From NCBI RefSeq assembly GCF_022458895.1, contig NZ_JAINFL010000002.1, forward strand, positions 1,054,001-1,118,000: a DNA stretch of 64,000 bases, in the 5' to 3' direction. Numbering within the stretch: the stretch's first letter is position 1; each line of letters opens with the position of its first letter. The stretch comes from Roseihalotalea indica. Its GTDB lineage: Bacteria; Bacteroidota; Bacteroidia; Cytophagales; Cyclobacteriaceae. The notes under the pieces were generated by a model that saw only the letters and a program-made list of their open reading frames with translations, made no database searches and was not told the DNA's origin. The position numbers were made by a program, and so were the translations under genes. Shown here in pieces: positions 51,955-62,600 of the stretch.

Positions 51955-53022
51955 CTAAAATATTTGGTCCCGTAAAAAGTTGTCGATTAAAATAGGCTTA
52001 GGCAGTTTGTGTATCTCCTCTAAAGAGTAGAATTTTCCAGAATGACTATCAATCGGCTCCTGAAGGAGCGTATCAGAAAAAGATATGGTGTAAAAAATTA
52101 CGTGCAACCGCTGATGCGAGAGCTGATGTTGGTACATACTTGATTTTTCCACTGTAACTGCTGAAGGCTGGCTAAGCAATTTGGCAAGAAAAGGATCAGC
52201 CAGGTCATCCCAGTCTTGCGGCTGAGGGGTTTCGATGACATAAAAATCATATAAACCGGTCCAGATGTCTTTATGCTGGCGTTGCTTCATCAACAACTGG
52301 TCATTCATGCGAACTACCAGATAATGCAGATAACGGCTTCTAATTTTTGTTTTCTTAATTTTTACCGGTAATTCCCGCTGTTTCCCGTGTTGATAAGCAT
52401 AGCACATAGATGCCACAGGGCACAACAAACAGGCAGGGTTGGCCGGAGTACATTGAAGGGCACCAAACTCCATAATAGCCTGATTATAGACGTTTGCCTT
52501 ACCTACAGGAACAAGTTTTTCCGCTAGCTTCCGGAAATTTTTTTGCCCGGTAGTAGATAAGATATCGTCTTTAATACCAAATACCCGCGATAGAACCCGA
52601 TATACGTTGCCATCCACTACCGGCACAGTCTCATTAAAAGCAAAAGAGGCAATAGCTGCTGCTGTGTATACACCTACTCCTTTTAGGCGTACTAGCTCTT
52701 TATAGTGCTCTGGAAATTTGCCGCCATGCTCGGTAACAATGGTTTTGGCACAGGCATGCAGGTTACGTGCTCGGGAGTAGTAGCCCAGTCCCTGCCAAAG
52801 CCGTAATACCTCTTGCTCTGATGCTTGAGCTAAATCATATACGGTAGGAAATGCCTCGATGAAGCGGTGGTAATAAGGTAAGCCTTGGGCAACTCGCGTT
52901 TGTTGCAAAATAATTTCTGATAACCATATCTGGTATGGATCAGTTGTGTTGCGCCAGGGTAAATCGCGCTGATGTTTATAATACCACTGTATAATTTCTT
53001 CTGAAAAAAATTGTTTTTCCAA
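51955..53022 (-). CDS. mutY: A/G-specific adenine glycosylase
   Basis: 355 residues. Helix-hairpin-helix with LKGVGVYTAAAIASFAF and catalytic Asp in VVDGNVYRVLSRVFG. The 4Fe-4S cluster cysteines are in QCTPANPACLLCPVASMC (spacing C-x6-C-x2-C-x5-C). A NUDIX-like C-terminal domain (YLHYLVVRMNDQLLMKQRQH) recognises 8-oxoguanine. It removes A opposite oxidised G. Confidence 0.97.
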   Translation of the reverse strand: MEKQFFSEEIIQWYYKHQRDLPWRNTTDPYQIWLSEIILQQTRVAQGLPYYHRFIEAFPTVYDLAQASEQEVLRLWQGLGYYSRARNLHACAKTIVTEHGGKFPEHYKELVRLKGVGVYTAAAIASFAFNETVPVVDGNVYRVLSRVFGIKDDILSTTGQKNFRKLAEKLVPVGKANVYNQAIMEFGALQCTPANPACLLCPVASMCYAYQHGKQRELPVKIKKTKIRSRYLHYLVVRMNDQLLMKQRQHKDIWTGLYDFYVIETPQPQDWDDLADPFLAKLLSQPSAVTVEKSSMYQHQLSHQRLHVIFYTISFSDTLLQEPIDSHSGKFYSLEEIHKLPKPILIDNFLRDQIF

Positions 53023-53182
53023 ACCTATTGGTTATTAACAAGATAGATTCTTAGCAAATGAGAATCAATGTAAGGGATATTTTATTTCTTTTGTTTTCTA
53101 ATTTGCTATTAACCATTAAATTTACGCTTCCAAAAAAAACGGGGTCTACCCCGTAATCCAGTAAACTAAACTTAACAGAAAC

Positions 53183-53488
53183 GTGACCAAAGCAGAAGTA
53201 GTTCAGCAGATTGCTGATAAGACGGGCATCGATAAAGCGGATGTATATACGACCGTAGAAGCCTTCTTTAATGTTGTTAAAAACTCAATGGCTGAGGGAG
53301 ATAATATATACGTTCGTGGTTTTGGCAGCTTTGTGAATAAGAAAAGAGCGCAAAAAATTGGCAGAAATATTTCCAAAAATACTGCTATTGTCATTGAAGA
53401 GCATTTTGTGCCTAGTTTTAAGCCTTCCAAAGTATTCGTAGAGAAAATAAAGAATAGTGAAAAGCTGAAGGTTTCTGAGCCTAGCTAA
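53183..53488 (+). CDS. HU/IHF-family DNA-binding protein
   Basis: 101 residues, GTG start at 53183. TKAEVVQQIADKTGIDKADV, then VRGFGSFVNKKRAQKIGRNI and the DNA-arm region NTAIVIEEHFVPSFKPSKVF. The KIGRN motif replaces the usual RxGRNPxTG, as often in Bacteroidota HU homologues. A hairpin ACGGGG/CCCCGT (53139-53154) lies in the leader. Confidence 0.93.
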   Translation: MTKAEVVQQIADKTGIDKADVYTTVEAFFNVVKNSMAEGDNIYVRGFGSFVNKKRAQKIGRNISKNTAIVIEEHFVPSFKPSKVFVEKIKNSEKLKVSEPS

Positions 53489-53543
53489 ACTATCCGTCCC
53501 ACCCCTGTGTTGGTAAGGCAGTATCATTTATATTTCGCATAAC

Positions 53544-54371
53544 ATGGTCAAAAAGCAGCTCATTGTATTAGGGGGTGCCCTGGTAGCTGTTGGCATTTTG
53601 TTCAGTTTACCTCGGGTTGTCGTTGACAATGAAGAAGGGGGGATAAGTGAGCGGGCAAGTACTGCAACTGCTGATGTATCCTCAACCGAAGAAGAAAATG
53701 CCCACCTTCCGACTCTTACTGCTGCTGCCCGCCTTGAGGCTGACAGTCTGAGGGCATTGTATGAGGCTAATGAAAGTATAGAAAAAAATACTATCTTTGC
53801 GAACTCTTTGATTGAGCTATTTGCTCAAGCAGGGAGATATGATAGCGCCGCCTATTATGCCGAGGCTCTGGCTGAACAAACCAACACGGTAGCAGCTCAA
53901 AAGAAAGCCGGTGAAATGTACTATGAAGCTTTCATGATGGCTATGAGCGCTGAACAGTCAAGGCGATTAGGTGAAAAGACTCGCATCTATTTTGATAAGG
54001 TATTGGCTGTGCAACCCGATAATCTGGACGCTAAGGCCAAAGCTGCCATGACGTATGTAAGTTCATCCACTCCTATGCAAGGCATTCAGATGCTTCGTGA
54101 AGTGGTAGAAGAAGATGAAAATCATGAGCTGGCCACCTATAATTTGGGGCTGCTTTCTATGCAATCAGGACAATATGACAAAGCAGTAGAACGCCTTGAG
54201 AAGGTAAAAGAAATTAATCCTGATAATATACAAGCTCAGTTTTTGCTGGGCGTTAGCTATTTAGAGGCAGGAGAAGCAGACAAAGCCCGAGCGCAATTTG
54301 AGCACTTGAAAGAAATTAGCGATGATCCGGAGATTATTGCGAACGTAGATAACTATTTAGAGAGAATTTAA
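53544..54371 (+). CDS. Membrane-anchored TPR protein
   Basis: 275 residues: one N-terminal transmembrane helix (LIVLGGALVAVGILFSLPRV), an acidic Ser/Thr linker, then TPR units including NSLIELFAQAGRYDSAAYYA, DNLDAKAKAAMTYVSSSTPM, LATYNLGLLSMQSGQYDKAV and QAQFLLGVSYLEAGEADKAR. Located 55 bp after the HU gene on the same strand. Role: presumably a periplasm-facing scaffold. Confidence 0.87.
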   Translation: MVKKQLIVLGGALVAVGILFSLPRVVVDNEEGGISERASTATADVSSTEEENAHLPTLTAAARLEADSLRALYEANESIEKNTIFANSLIELFAQAGRYDSAAYYAEALAEQTNTVAAQKKAGEMYYEAFMMAMSAEQSRRLGEKTRIYFDKVLAVQPDNLDAKAKAAMTYVSSSTPMQGIQMLREVVEEDENHELATYNLGLLSMQSGQYDKAVERLEKVKEINPDNIQAQFLLGVSYLEAGEADKARAQFEHLKEISDDPEIIANVDNYLERI

Positions 54372-54437
54372 TCACACGGATGTGTGTTAATACTTATTAT
54401 AAACGAAAACTATTTGTTTCACTAAAATATTACGAAT

Positions 54438-54527
54438 ATGCCTTGTGGAAAAAAACGTAAAAGACACAAAATTGCTACGCACAAACGCAAAAAGCGTCTA
54501 AGAAAAAATAGACATAAGAAGAAGTAA
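54438..54527 (+). CDS. AURKAIP1/COX24-domain small basic protein (29 aa)
   Basis: A 29-codon gene: starts MPCGKKRKRHKIATHKRKKR and ends LRKNRHKKK. More than half of the residues are Lys, Arg or His. The sequence is the short Bacteroidota form of the AURKAIP1/COX24 domain, whose mitochondrial relatives are ribosome components; ribosome association here is an inference. Too short for many gene finders, yet conserved in position ahead of the RNase E/G gene. Confidence 0.85.
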   Translation: MPCGKKRKRHKIATHKRKKRLRKNRHKKK

Positions 54528-54676
54528 TACAAGACTATGGGTAGAAAAGGTGCCTTTATTTTTACACCTTATTCTGCCTTTTCTATACGACCTCCTTGCT
54601 AGCGTGGTCTGCGTCAACGAGCAGATATTTTACCCCGGCAGGGAGCTATATTATATAACATTAAATTAAAAATCCC

Positions 54677-56236
54677 TTGAGCAATGAATTAGTTATCAAT
54701 TCAACTCAGGATGGATGTCGTATAGCTCTTTTACGAGATAAAAGCCTTGTAGAATTTCATCAAGAGGTGGACGCCAACAAATTTACAGTGGGCGACATCT
54801 ATTTGGGGACCGTTCGCAAAGTAGTACCTGGATTAAATGCAGCCTTTATTGACGTTGGATACGAAAAGGATGCCTTTCTTCACTACCTTGATTTAGGGCC
54901 CCAAATCCGAACGCTGAATAAGTTTGTTCGGAATACACTTAATAAGAAAAGCAACGGACAACCTATCGGGAAAATTGATCCGGAACCTGACATTGATAAG
55001 CTAGGAAAAATCAATCAGGTTCTGAATAAAAATCAATCCGTATTGGTACAAGTTGTCAAGGAACCTATCTCAACTAAAGGGCCTCGACTGTCCTGTGAGT
55101 TGTCTATCGCCGGAAGGTATCTCATTCTAGTTCCCTTCTCGACTGTAGTAAATATATCCAAGAAAATTACGGATAAAACAGAACGCAAGCGGCTAAGCCG
55201 TCTGGTGTCTTCTATTAAACCGGAAGGTTTTGGCGTAATTATCCGAACCGTAGCGGGTGGAAAAGATGTGGCAGAGCTGGATCGCGACCTGCGCAATCTG
55301 GTAAAAACATGGCAAGAAGGCACCAAAAAGCTACAGAATGCCAAGCCTCGCGAAAAGATCATCGGCGAGATGGGACGAGCTTCCTCTCTATTGCGTGATG
55401 TACTCAATGAATCTTTTGATAGCATTATCACTGATGACGAAGAAATTTTCTCAGAGGTAAGGTCCTACATCAGGACAATCGCTCCTAAAAAAGAGAAAAT
55501 TGTAAAGCAGTATAATGGTAAAATTAAGCTGTTTGAGAACTATGGTATTGAGAAGCAGCTAAAATCGCTATTTGGACAGTCAGTAAGTGTGCCGGGTGGT
55601 GGTTACCTCATTATTGAGCACACCGAAGCTTTGCACGTTATTGATGTAAACAGCGGTAATAAGTCAAATTCTGAGAAAGACCAGGAGGCTACAGCTCTTA
55701 GTGTTAATCTTCAAGCGGTTGCCGAAATTGCCCGTCAGTTACGATTGCGGGATATGGGTGGAATCATCGTAGTGGATTTTATTGATTTGCGAAGTGCCGA
55801 AAACAAGAAAGCCGTTTTTCAGAAGATGAAAGACGAGATGAGCACTGACCGTGCCAAGCATACCATTCTGCCCTTAACAAAGTTTGGTCTTATGCAGATC
55901 ACACGGCAGCGGGTTCGGCCAGAGTTAAATATTGTAACCAAAGAAATTTGTCCAACCTGTGGTGGTACCGGAAAGATCACTCCTTCAATTTTGGTGGCAG
56001 ACCAGGTAGAGCGAGATGTAGATTACTTACTAAGTAAGCAAAACGAAAAAGATTTAACCATAGCACTGCATCCGTATCTTTATGCTTATTTCACCAACGG
56101 GTTCATATCCAAACGGATGAACTGGTTCTTTAAATATAAGAAATGGATACGCCTGGAAGTTGATTCATCCTTAGGAATGGTAGACTACCACTTCTATAAT
56201 AGAGCCGGCGAGCAAATCGAATTACCCCAAGCCTGA
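54677..56236 (+). CDS. rng: Ribonuclease E/G
   Basis: 519 residues, TTG start at 54677 (reads as MSNELVINSTQDGCRIALLR); the nearby ATG is out of frame. S1 domain with TVRKVVPGLNAAFIDVGYEK, catalytic core HVIDVNSGNK and DFIDLRSAENKKAV supplying the metal-binding aspartates, and the zinc-link CPTCGGTGK. The Glu/Asp arrangement and length fit RNase G rather than RNase E. It processes rRNA and turns over mRNA. Confidence 0.94.
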   Translation: MSNELVINSTQDGCRIALLRDKSLVEFHQEVDANKFTVGDIYLGTVRKVVPGLNAAFIDVGYEKDAFLHYLDLGPQIRTLNKFVRNTLNKKSNGQPIGKIDPEPDIDKLGKINQVLNKNQSVLVQVVKEPISTKGPRLSCELSIAGRYLILVPFSTVVNISKKITDKTERKRLSRLVSSIKPEGFGVIIRTVAGGKDVAELDRDLRNLVKTWQEGTKKLQNAKPREKIIGEMGRASSLLRDVLNESFDSIITDDEEIFSEVRSYIRTIAPKKEKIVKQYNGKIKLFENYGIEKQLKSLFGQSVSVPGGGYLIIEHTEALHVIDVNSGNKSNSEKDQEATALSVNLQAVAEIARQLRLRDMGGIIVVDFIDLRSAENKKAVFQKMKDEMSTDRAKHTILPLTKFGLMQITRQRVRPELNIVTKEICPTCGGTGKITPSILVADQVERDVDYLLSKQNEKDLTIALHPYLYAYFTNGFISKRMNWFFKYKKWIRLEVDSSLGMVDYHFYNRAGEQIELPQA

Positions 56237-56258
56237 AGTTACTTCAGGCTTTTTTTTA
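56229..56258 (+). terminator. Rho-independent terminator of rng
   Basis: Perfect 11-base stem AAGCCTGAAGT / ACTTCAGGCTT with a one-base loop in the simplest folding, then a T-run. The rng stop codon lies inside it. Confidence 0.92.
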
Positions 56259-56651
56259 TTCTCTAAAGTTTATTCTGATCATTATATAAGAAATCATTTG
56301 CTAACCTCGATACTTGTCTGACCGGGCAGGTAAGCGTTCCCTAAGGAGGTCAGCAGGAAGTTGTATAGGGGACCTGTCACCTGCTTCCTGGTACGTCATA
56401 AAAGAAATCAGAATAATGTCTCTTGATATATAGCATAGTTCGTTTCAGGTAAGCTAGAGTTAACTAAACTCTAAACAGTGTTGTATAATCTTCCTAAGAA
56501 CTCTCATATTGGCTTTTTCGCGTGAGTCTTTTAGTTAGGACGATTACAAAAAAATAAGGTGGAAAATTGATTTGTGGTAATCATTGCTTATTTTCAACCT
56601 GCTTTTTAGTATTTTTTAAAATACGTTTCAATACACTACCTATTACAACCT
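56259..56651. other. Intergenic region with a long stem-loop
   Basis: 393 bp without a gene. CAGGAAG and CTTCCTG (about 56350-56387) could form a stem around a GC-rich loop with further pairing, preceded by GGTCAGC. No tRNA features. A small RNA or leader of the GntR-type gene is possible. Confidence 0.3.
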
Positions 56652-57674
56652 ATGGCCTTATTAGACGATACTTTAATCCAAGGAGACTCGAAAGTTCCTA
56701 AATATCAGCAGGTAATAGAACTGATTAAGTCAGATATTGAACAGGGAATTTTTAAGCGAGGTGAGCGAATCCCTTCTATTAATGAGACTAGCGAAGATTT
56801 TTATTTATCCCGGGACACTGTAGAAAAAGCATATAATAAATTGCGGGAGCAAGGTATTGTCGTATCCGTGCCGGGTAAAGGGTATTATGTGAATTGCGAC
56901 CAACCTACGCATAAAGTGCGCGTATTGTTGGCGATTAACAAAATCAGTGCGCACAAAAAGATGATTGTAAACGCCTTTGTTGAAACCCTTGGTGAGAATG
57001 CAATTGTAGAAACGTTTGTGCATCATTACAGTACTGAAAAGCTGGAGCGAATCTTAGCAGAAAATCTGGGGAAGTATAATTATTACGCCATCATACCGTG
57101 TTTTAAAGATTTTTCTGAAAAGACTCAGGCCATTTTTGAAAAGATTCCTGCCGACAAGCTTCTGCTGATTGATAAAGATGTGGATAGCCTGAAAGGCAAT
57201 TACAAAGCGGTTTGCGAAAATTTTGAACAAGATACTTACCGCGTATTAGTTTCTGCGTTGGATGTCATCAGCAAGTACGAAAAAATCTGTTTTATTTTTC
57301 CAGATGGCAAGCAGTATCGCCCGGAGCTCATCACCAGCTTTAAGCGCTTCTGTGTAGATTACCATTTTGATTACTGCATCACTAATGTTTTTGATCCGTC
57401 ATGTGTAAAATCAAAGGATCTATACCTGATGATAGAAGATGATGATTTAGTGAATGTTATTAAGCATTGTAAAAATCATCAACTCCAAATTGGTCTTGAT
57501 GTAGGCATTTTGTCGTACAATGACACTCCGCTGAAAGAAGTATTACACGATGGTATTGCGGTAATTTCTACGGATTTCCAGAAAATGGGTGAGGCGGCTG
57601 CCAGGCTTATTCTGGAAAAACGCAATGAAAAAATTCATAATCCTTTCTACCTTATTCGTCGCCCTTCTTTATAG
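56652..57674 (+). CDS. GntR-type regulator with sugar-binding-like domain
   Basis: 340 residues. The N-terminal ~75 residues are a GntR winged helix (KYQQVIELIKSDIEQGIFKR, then ERIPSINETSEDFYLSRDTV and EKAYNKLREQGIV). The rest is a LacI/periplasmic-binding-like fold (HKVRVLLAINKISAHKKMIV, VSALDVISKYEKICFIFPDG, AVISTDFQKMGEAAARLILE). Such regulators in Bacteroidota control carbohydrate use. It lies directly upstream of the ECF sigma-FecR-SusCD locus and probably senses its sugar. Confidence 0.9.
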   Translation: MALLDDTLIQGDSKVPKYQQVIELIKSDIEQGIFKRGERIPSINETSEDFYLSRDTVEKAYNKLREQGIVVSVPGKGYYVNCDQPTHKVRVLLAINKISAHKKMIVNAFVETLGENAIVETFVHHYSTEKLERILAENLGKYNYYAIIPCFKDFSEKTQAIFEKIPADKLLLIDKDVDSLKGNYKAVCENFEQDTYRVLVSALDVISKYEKICFIFPDGKQYRPELITSFKRFCVDYHFDYCITNVFDPSCVKSKDLYLMIEDDDLVNVIKHCKNHQLQIGLDVGILSYNDTPLKEVLHDGIAVISTDFQKMGEAAARLILEKRNEKIHNPFYLIRRPSL

Positions 57675-57743
57675 TGCTTTCTGTAAGTAGAAATAGAAAG
57701 GCTGCCTGCTAATAAGAAAACAGTTACGTCAAAAATGGTTTAA

Positions 57744-58373
57744 ATGCTAAGTCGTTTTTTACATGTTGACGATACCCGAACCTGGGATGCTTTCCGAACC
57801 GGAAACCAGGCAGCTTTTGAGTATATTTACCAAACCCACTTTCAGGCGCTCTATCGTTATGGTAGAAAATTCAGCAAGGATACAGCCCTCATTGGTGATA
57901 CCCTCCAACAGTTATTCACAGATCTGTGGCAGAAAAGAAAAAAACTAGGGCCAACCGACCATATCAAGAACTACCTTTACGTAGCGTTCAGACGTTCTTT
58001 GCTGCGTAATCAAAAAAAGAGAGCGGAGCCTGCTCTTCAACCAGATACCGCTCTTTTTGGCATTAGCTTATCGCACGAAGCGCAGATTATAGAACAGCAA
58101 CATAACCAGGAGCAGCGGGAAACTATACAACGGGCACTCGATCAACTGACGGAAAAACAGCGAGAAGCAATTTATCTTAAGTTTTATGATGAGTTGTCGT
58201 ATGCTGAAATAAGCGAAATTATGGGAGTGAGTGCCGCCCAGGTATATGATTTTGTATACAAAGCACTTCGTTCGCTACGCAGACACCTTAAAAAATCCGG
58301 CACTCAGGATATTCTCACCTCTTCCACAATCACCTTTTTTATTATTTGCTATTATATCTTTCCTTTCTTGTAA
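57744..58373 (+). CDS. ECF RNA polymerase sigma factor (SusCD-linked)
   Basis: 209 residues. Sigma region 2 around FEYIYQTHFQALYRYGRKFS to QLFTDLWQKRKKL, region 4 with LTEKQREAIYLKFYDELSYA and EISEIMGVSAAQVYDFVYKA. The C-terminus is extended by a hydrophobic segment (STITFFIICYYIFPFL), often found in this Bacteroidota subgroup. It pairs with the FecR protein that follows and should drive the SusCD genes on substrate signal. Confidence 0.93.
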   Translation: MLSRFLHVDDTRTWDAFRTGNQAAFEYIYQTHFQALYRYGRKFSKDTALIGDTLQQLFTDLWQKRKKLGPTDHIKNYLYVAFRRSLLRNQKKRAEPALQPDTALFGISLSHEAQIIEQQHNQEQRETIQRALDQLTEKQREAIYLKFYDELSYAEISEIMGVSAAQVYDFVYKALRSLRRHLKKSGTQDILTSSTITFFIICYYIFPFL

Positions 58374-58518
58374 CCAGTTAGCGTTAAATCGCTTTTTCTT
58401 AAAAAGAAAATAATGCTATCTGGCTTTCTTTGCGTAGAATATAAATTTCAAAAAATTTTTTTCTTCTGAGACGAGATTCGGCTATGCTCTGCCTTTATAA
58501 GGGTAGAAAGCATTTACT

Positions 58519-59550
58519 ATGGCCGATCAGGAAATTACTACCGAACGCTTAGCTGCTGATGAACATTTTCAGCAATGGGTGCTGAATCCGACTCCTGCGC
58601 TGGAGCAGTACTGGCAGGCATGGATTCAGAAGCGACCAGAGCATAGAGAAACGGTACAGCAGGCCAAATTACTACTCTTAAATCTGCAAATAGAAGAAGA
58701 ACCTCAGGCAGAAGAATTACAACAGCAGATTTGGAAGCAGGTTAAAGCCGTTATGGATGAAGAGTCCGTAGGAAAAGTGGCTTATTTGTACTCCAGAAAC
58801 TTTAAGATCTGGGTAGCCGCCTCTGTGCTCATCCTGCTTACCGGGTCAGCCATTTTTTTTACTTACCATCTCCGTAATACGGCTAACTATCATACAGCAT
58901 ATGGCGAGACCGAAACCATTTATCTTCCGGATGGGTCTACCGTAATTCTGAATGCCAATTCCTCACTTCGTTTTGCTGCTGGTTGGGAAGAAAAAAATGT
59001 TCGGGAAGTATGGCTGGAAGGGGAAGCATTCTTTGAAGTTAAGAAAATCTCTATGTCTACGGACAGTAGCAGTAGTATGCGTCTGCCCTTTATTGTTCAT
59101 AGCCAGAATATGGATGTAGAGGTGCTGGGTACCACCTTCAATGTTAAAGATCGAGACAAGTACTCAGAAGTTGTACTGAATACGGGGAAAGTAAGTGTTC
59201 TTCCCAAGCAAGAGCAAATAGTAGCCCCCATACCCATGGAGCCCGGCGATATGCTTGCGTATTCGGCTCAGGAGCAGCAGTGGAAAATGCAACAGGTGAA
59301 CCCGGAGCTACATACCTCATGGCGTAACCAAGAGCTTATTTTTGACGAAATGCCGCTGGCTGATATAGCACTATTGCTGGAAGAAACCTACGGTTATTCC
59401 ATAACATTTCGGGAAGAGGAGGTTCGCAATTATGTATTTACGGGAAATATTAAATCAGACGAAATAGAATTACTGATTCCTATGCTGGCTCGCTCTTTTG
59501 GGCTGGAGGTGCAGCAGAATGGCAGAGATATTACATTTTCAGAAAAATAG
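58519..59550 (+). CDS. FecR-type anti-sigma factor
   Basis: 343 residues. N-terminal cytosolic part with sigma-binding helices (~1-85), one membrane helix at ~92-115 (IWVAASVLILLTGSAIFFTY), then the periplasmic FecR domain (YHTAYGETETIYLPDGSTVI, LNANSSLRFAAGW, EVWLEGEAFFEVKKI) and a DUF4974 C-terminal domain (FDEMPLADIALLLEETYGYS). It transmits the state of the SusC receptor across the inner membrane to the sigma factor. Confidence 0.95.
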   Translation: MADQEITTERLAADEHFQQWVLNPTPALEQYWQAWIQKRPEHRETVQQAKLLLLNLQIEEEPQAEELQQQIWKQVKAVMDEESVGKVAYLYSRNFKIWVAASVLILLTGSAIFFTYHLRNTANYHTAYGETETIYLPDGSTVILNANSSLRFAAGWEEKNVREVWLEGEAFFEVKKISMSTDSSSSMRLPFIVHSQNMDVEVLGTTFNVKDRDKYSEVVLNTGKVSVLPKQEQIVAPIPMEPGDMLAYSAQEQQWKMQQVNPELHTSWRNQELIFDEMPLADIALLLEETYGYSITFREEEVRNYVFTGNIKSDEIELLIPMLARSFGLEVQQNGRDITFSEK

Positions 59551-59603
59551 GATGCCTACAGACTCGAGGGTAGGAGCTCGTAAAGCCTGGCAGGCATCCA
59601 GTT

Positions 59604-62600
59604 ATGTTTCACTATAACTTCACAAATATGCTCAAAAATGTACCTATTTTCCAATCATGGCCTATGATAATAGTACTTTGCCTATTATTATTTCCAGCTA
59701 GCGCGCAGGAAGTGGCCCTTAATCAGCTAGCTCCGCCGCCCATCGATCGCTCTCAAGATGAAACGCAGCAATCATTAAAGTCAGCCCTTAGGCAGCTGGA
59801 AGAGACTTATGGGGTACGGTTCAATTACGCTGCCAAGTTAGTTACCGATAAATATGTTACTCCCAAGCGCGTTACCACCCAGAGCCTGGACCATTCACTC
59901 AACGACCTACTGACACCCTTGGGGCTTAAGTACGAAATGTTGAGTAAAGAGCTCATTTTTATCACCAAAGACCAAAATAACAAACTCAAAAAGCTAGATC
60001 GGCAAAAAGTAAACGACAAGCAGGAAGATACCCGGGCAAAGCCCTCGGGCAGCCTGTCTCAAGTGAGCCCTCGGCCGAACAGGTTTGTTATCTCCGCCTA
60101 CTTGGAAAAGACAATTACTGGGCAGGTGACTGACGTTTCTGATAACACATCATTGCCCGGAGTGAATGTGCTGGTAAAGGGCACAACCATCGGGACTGTA
60201 ACAGATATAGACGGTAACTATAGTTTATCAGTGCCCGATGATGTAGAAACGCTGCTTTTTTCATCCATTGGTTATGAAACTAAAGAGGTTAATATTGGCA
60301 ACCAGAATGTAGTCAATGTTGCGCTGACACTCAGTGTACAGGAGCTGTCCGAAGTGGTGGTTATTGGCTTTGGGGAGCGGGAAAAGAAAGATCTGACGGG
60401 CTCCATATCTACAGTACAGGCCGAAGATATTGAGAAAATTGCGCTACCATCACCCCAGTTTGCCCTTCAGGGAAAAGCTACCGGGGTTCGGGTAGTCAAC
60501 ACCAGTGGTAACCCTAATGAAGCTCCGCAGATTTTTGTGCGAGGCATAGGAACCTGGAATGGCGATGCCCAGCCGCTTTACGTAATTGATGGACAGATTA
60601 TTGAGCCGCCCCGAGCCGGAAATGAAGATGTAATTGGCGGCGCGGGTTTAAATACCCCACCCAACCTGTTTAACCTTATCAACTCAAATGATATTGAGTC
60701 AATCTCGGTACTGAAAGATGCTTCGGCAGCGGCGGTATATGGTAGTCGGGCGGCTAACGGAGTAGTGCTCATCACCACGAAAAAAGGGAAAACCGGGGCG
60801 CCTACCGTAGAGGTAAACACGCGCACTGGCTTTCAGAGCATTCCTACCTTTGATATGCTCAACACTGAGCAATTTGTGCAACTGAGCCGGGAAATGTACC
60901 AAAACAGTACCAACCCAGATGTTAATATTGAAGAAGATCTTTACGGAAGAAATGAGCCAAACGATGCTATTCGCTTAACCAATTTCAATCCTCAGTTTGA
61001 CCCGGAGAGCCCTTATTACATCAGTGATCGTACCACCTACGACTGGCAGGATGAATTAACCACCAAAAATGCTTTAGATCAGGCGTATGATGTGAAAGTA
61101 TCGGGCGCAAACGATCGCCTGGATTATTATGTGTCAGCCGGCCTCTTTGACCAGAAGGGAGTAATCTATAATAATGATATTCGCCGCTACACTGGAGCTA
61201 TCAACCTGAATGTGAATGTGACAGATTGGTTAAAAACGGGAATAAATTTCAAATACACCAGTCAGTCATCCAATCTTAATTCTACTGTTCTGCAAGACAT
61301 GGCCGATGTTTCTCCTTGGCAGCCGCTACGCGATCCTAACAATCAATACGGGTATGCACCTGTGATAGACCCTTACCGGTTTGGTGATACTTGGCAGGCA
61401 ATCAAAATATATGGGCAGGGCTCTAACAACAATTATCTGGCCCTTACCGATATCAATACCTCGGTATTTGATATTAACCGAAGCTTAGGTCAGTTTTATG
61501 CGCAGGTAGAGCCATTTGAAGGTTTAACCCTGCGAGGTAGTTTGAACCTGGACTATACGCAACAAGACCGGTTCGGCCTGAATGTATTTACTAAAGCCAA
61601 TATCTTCCGCACCACGGGTATTGACCCTCGGCTGGAATCTCCCAGTGCGCCTAATAGCTTGGCGGATATGGAGCATCGGATCAATAATATTTTCAACTTC
61701 CAATCTGATTTTACCGCAACCTATAAAAGAATATTTGATAACAAGCATAATGTTAACTTAACTGCAGCCGTGCAGGATCAACGCCATCGTAGAGAAACTG
61801 TGAACCTTTCTACCGAGAATCTTACTAACCTGACCGATGATCCCCGGCTTAATGGATACGGTAGTGATCTGGCTAATAACAATTCGTTTTACAGCTGGAA
61901 CCAACGCTTCTGGTTCGGAATGGTCGGTCGGTTAAGCTATAACTATGATAGCCGATATTACCTGGACGTTTCTTATCGGCGAGATGCCAGTAATGGTTTT
62001 GATGATGATTACCGCTGGGGGAATTTCTATTCGGCTTCGGGAGCCTGGCGGATTAGCAGCGAGCCTTTTTTCAATGTGCCGTTTGTTGATGATTTGAAAC
62101 TTCGGGGTGGCTGGGGGCAAGCAGGTAACGATCAGGCAGCGGTTGGAGCTTATGCATTTCTTTCCCGGGTGAATGGTGGGGCTTCTTCCTACCGTTGGGG
62201 TTCAGGCAATGGAAACCCAATTGGTAACCTGAGTTTAGGTGCAACTGTAGCTGACTTCCCCAACCCGGCTCTTTCCTGGGAAGTGGCTACGACAACCTAT
62301 GCTGGTTTTGATGCCCTGTTGCTGAACAATAAGCTGAACGTAACTTTCGAGTGGTACGATCGGATTACCAGTGGTATTCTGCAAAGCGTCAACCTGCCCT
62401 ATTCCGTAGGGACGAATAACCCGCTTTTCAATATTGGCGAGTTGAGAAACCGCGGTATTGATCTGTTAGTGGGCTATAATGACCGGGTAGGCGAGTTTAG
62501 CTACGGAATCTCCGGAAACATCAGTTTTCTGCACAATGAGGTGACTAAACTCTATTTGGGTCAACCGTTATCTACCGAGTTTGGGCGAGTGGAGGAAGGC

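Noticed and set aside
56350..56390. tRNA or known small RNA
   Set aside because: Only a seven-base stem is certain; no cloverleaf, no T-arm sequence, no known family recognised.
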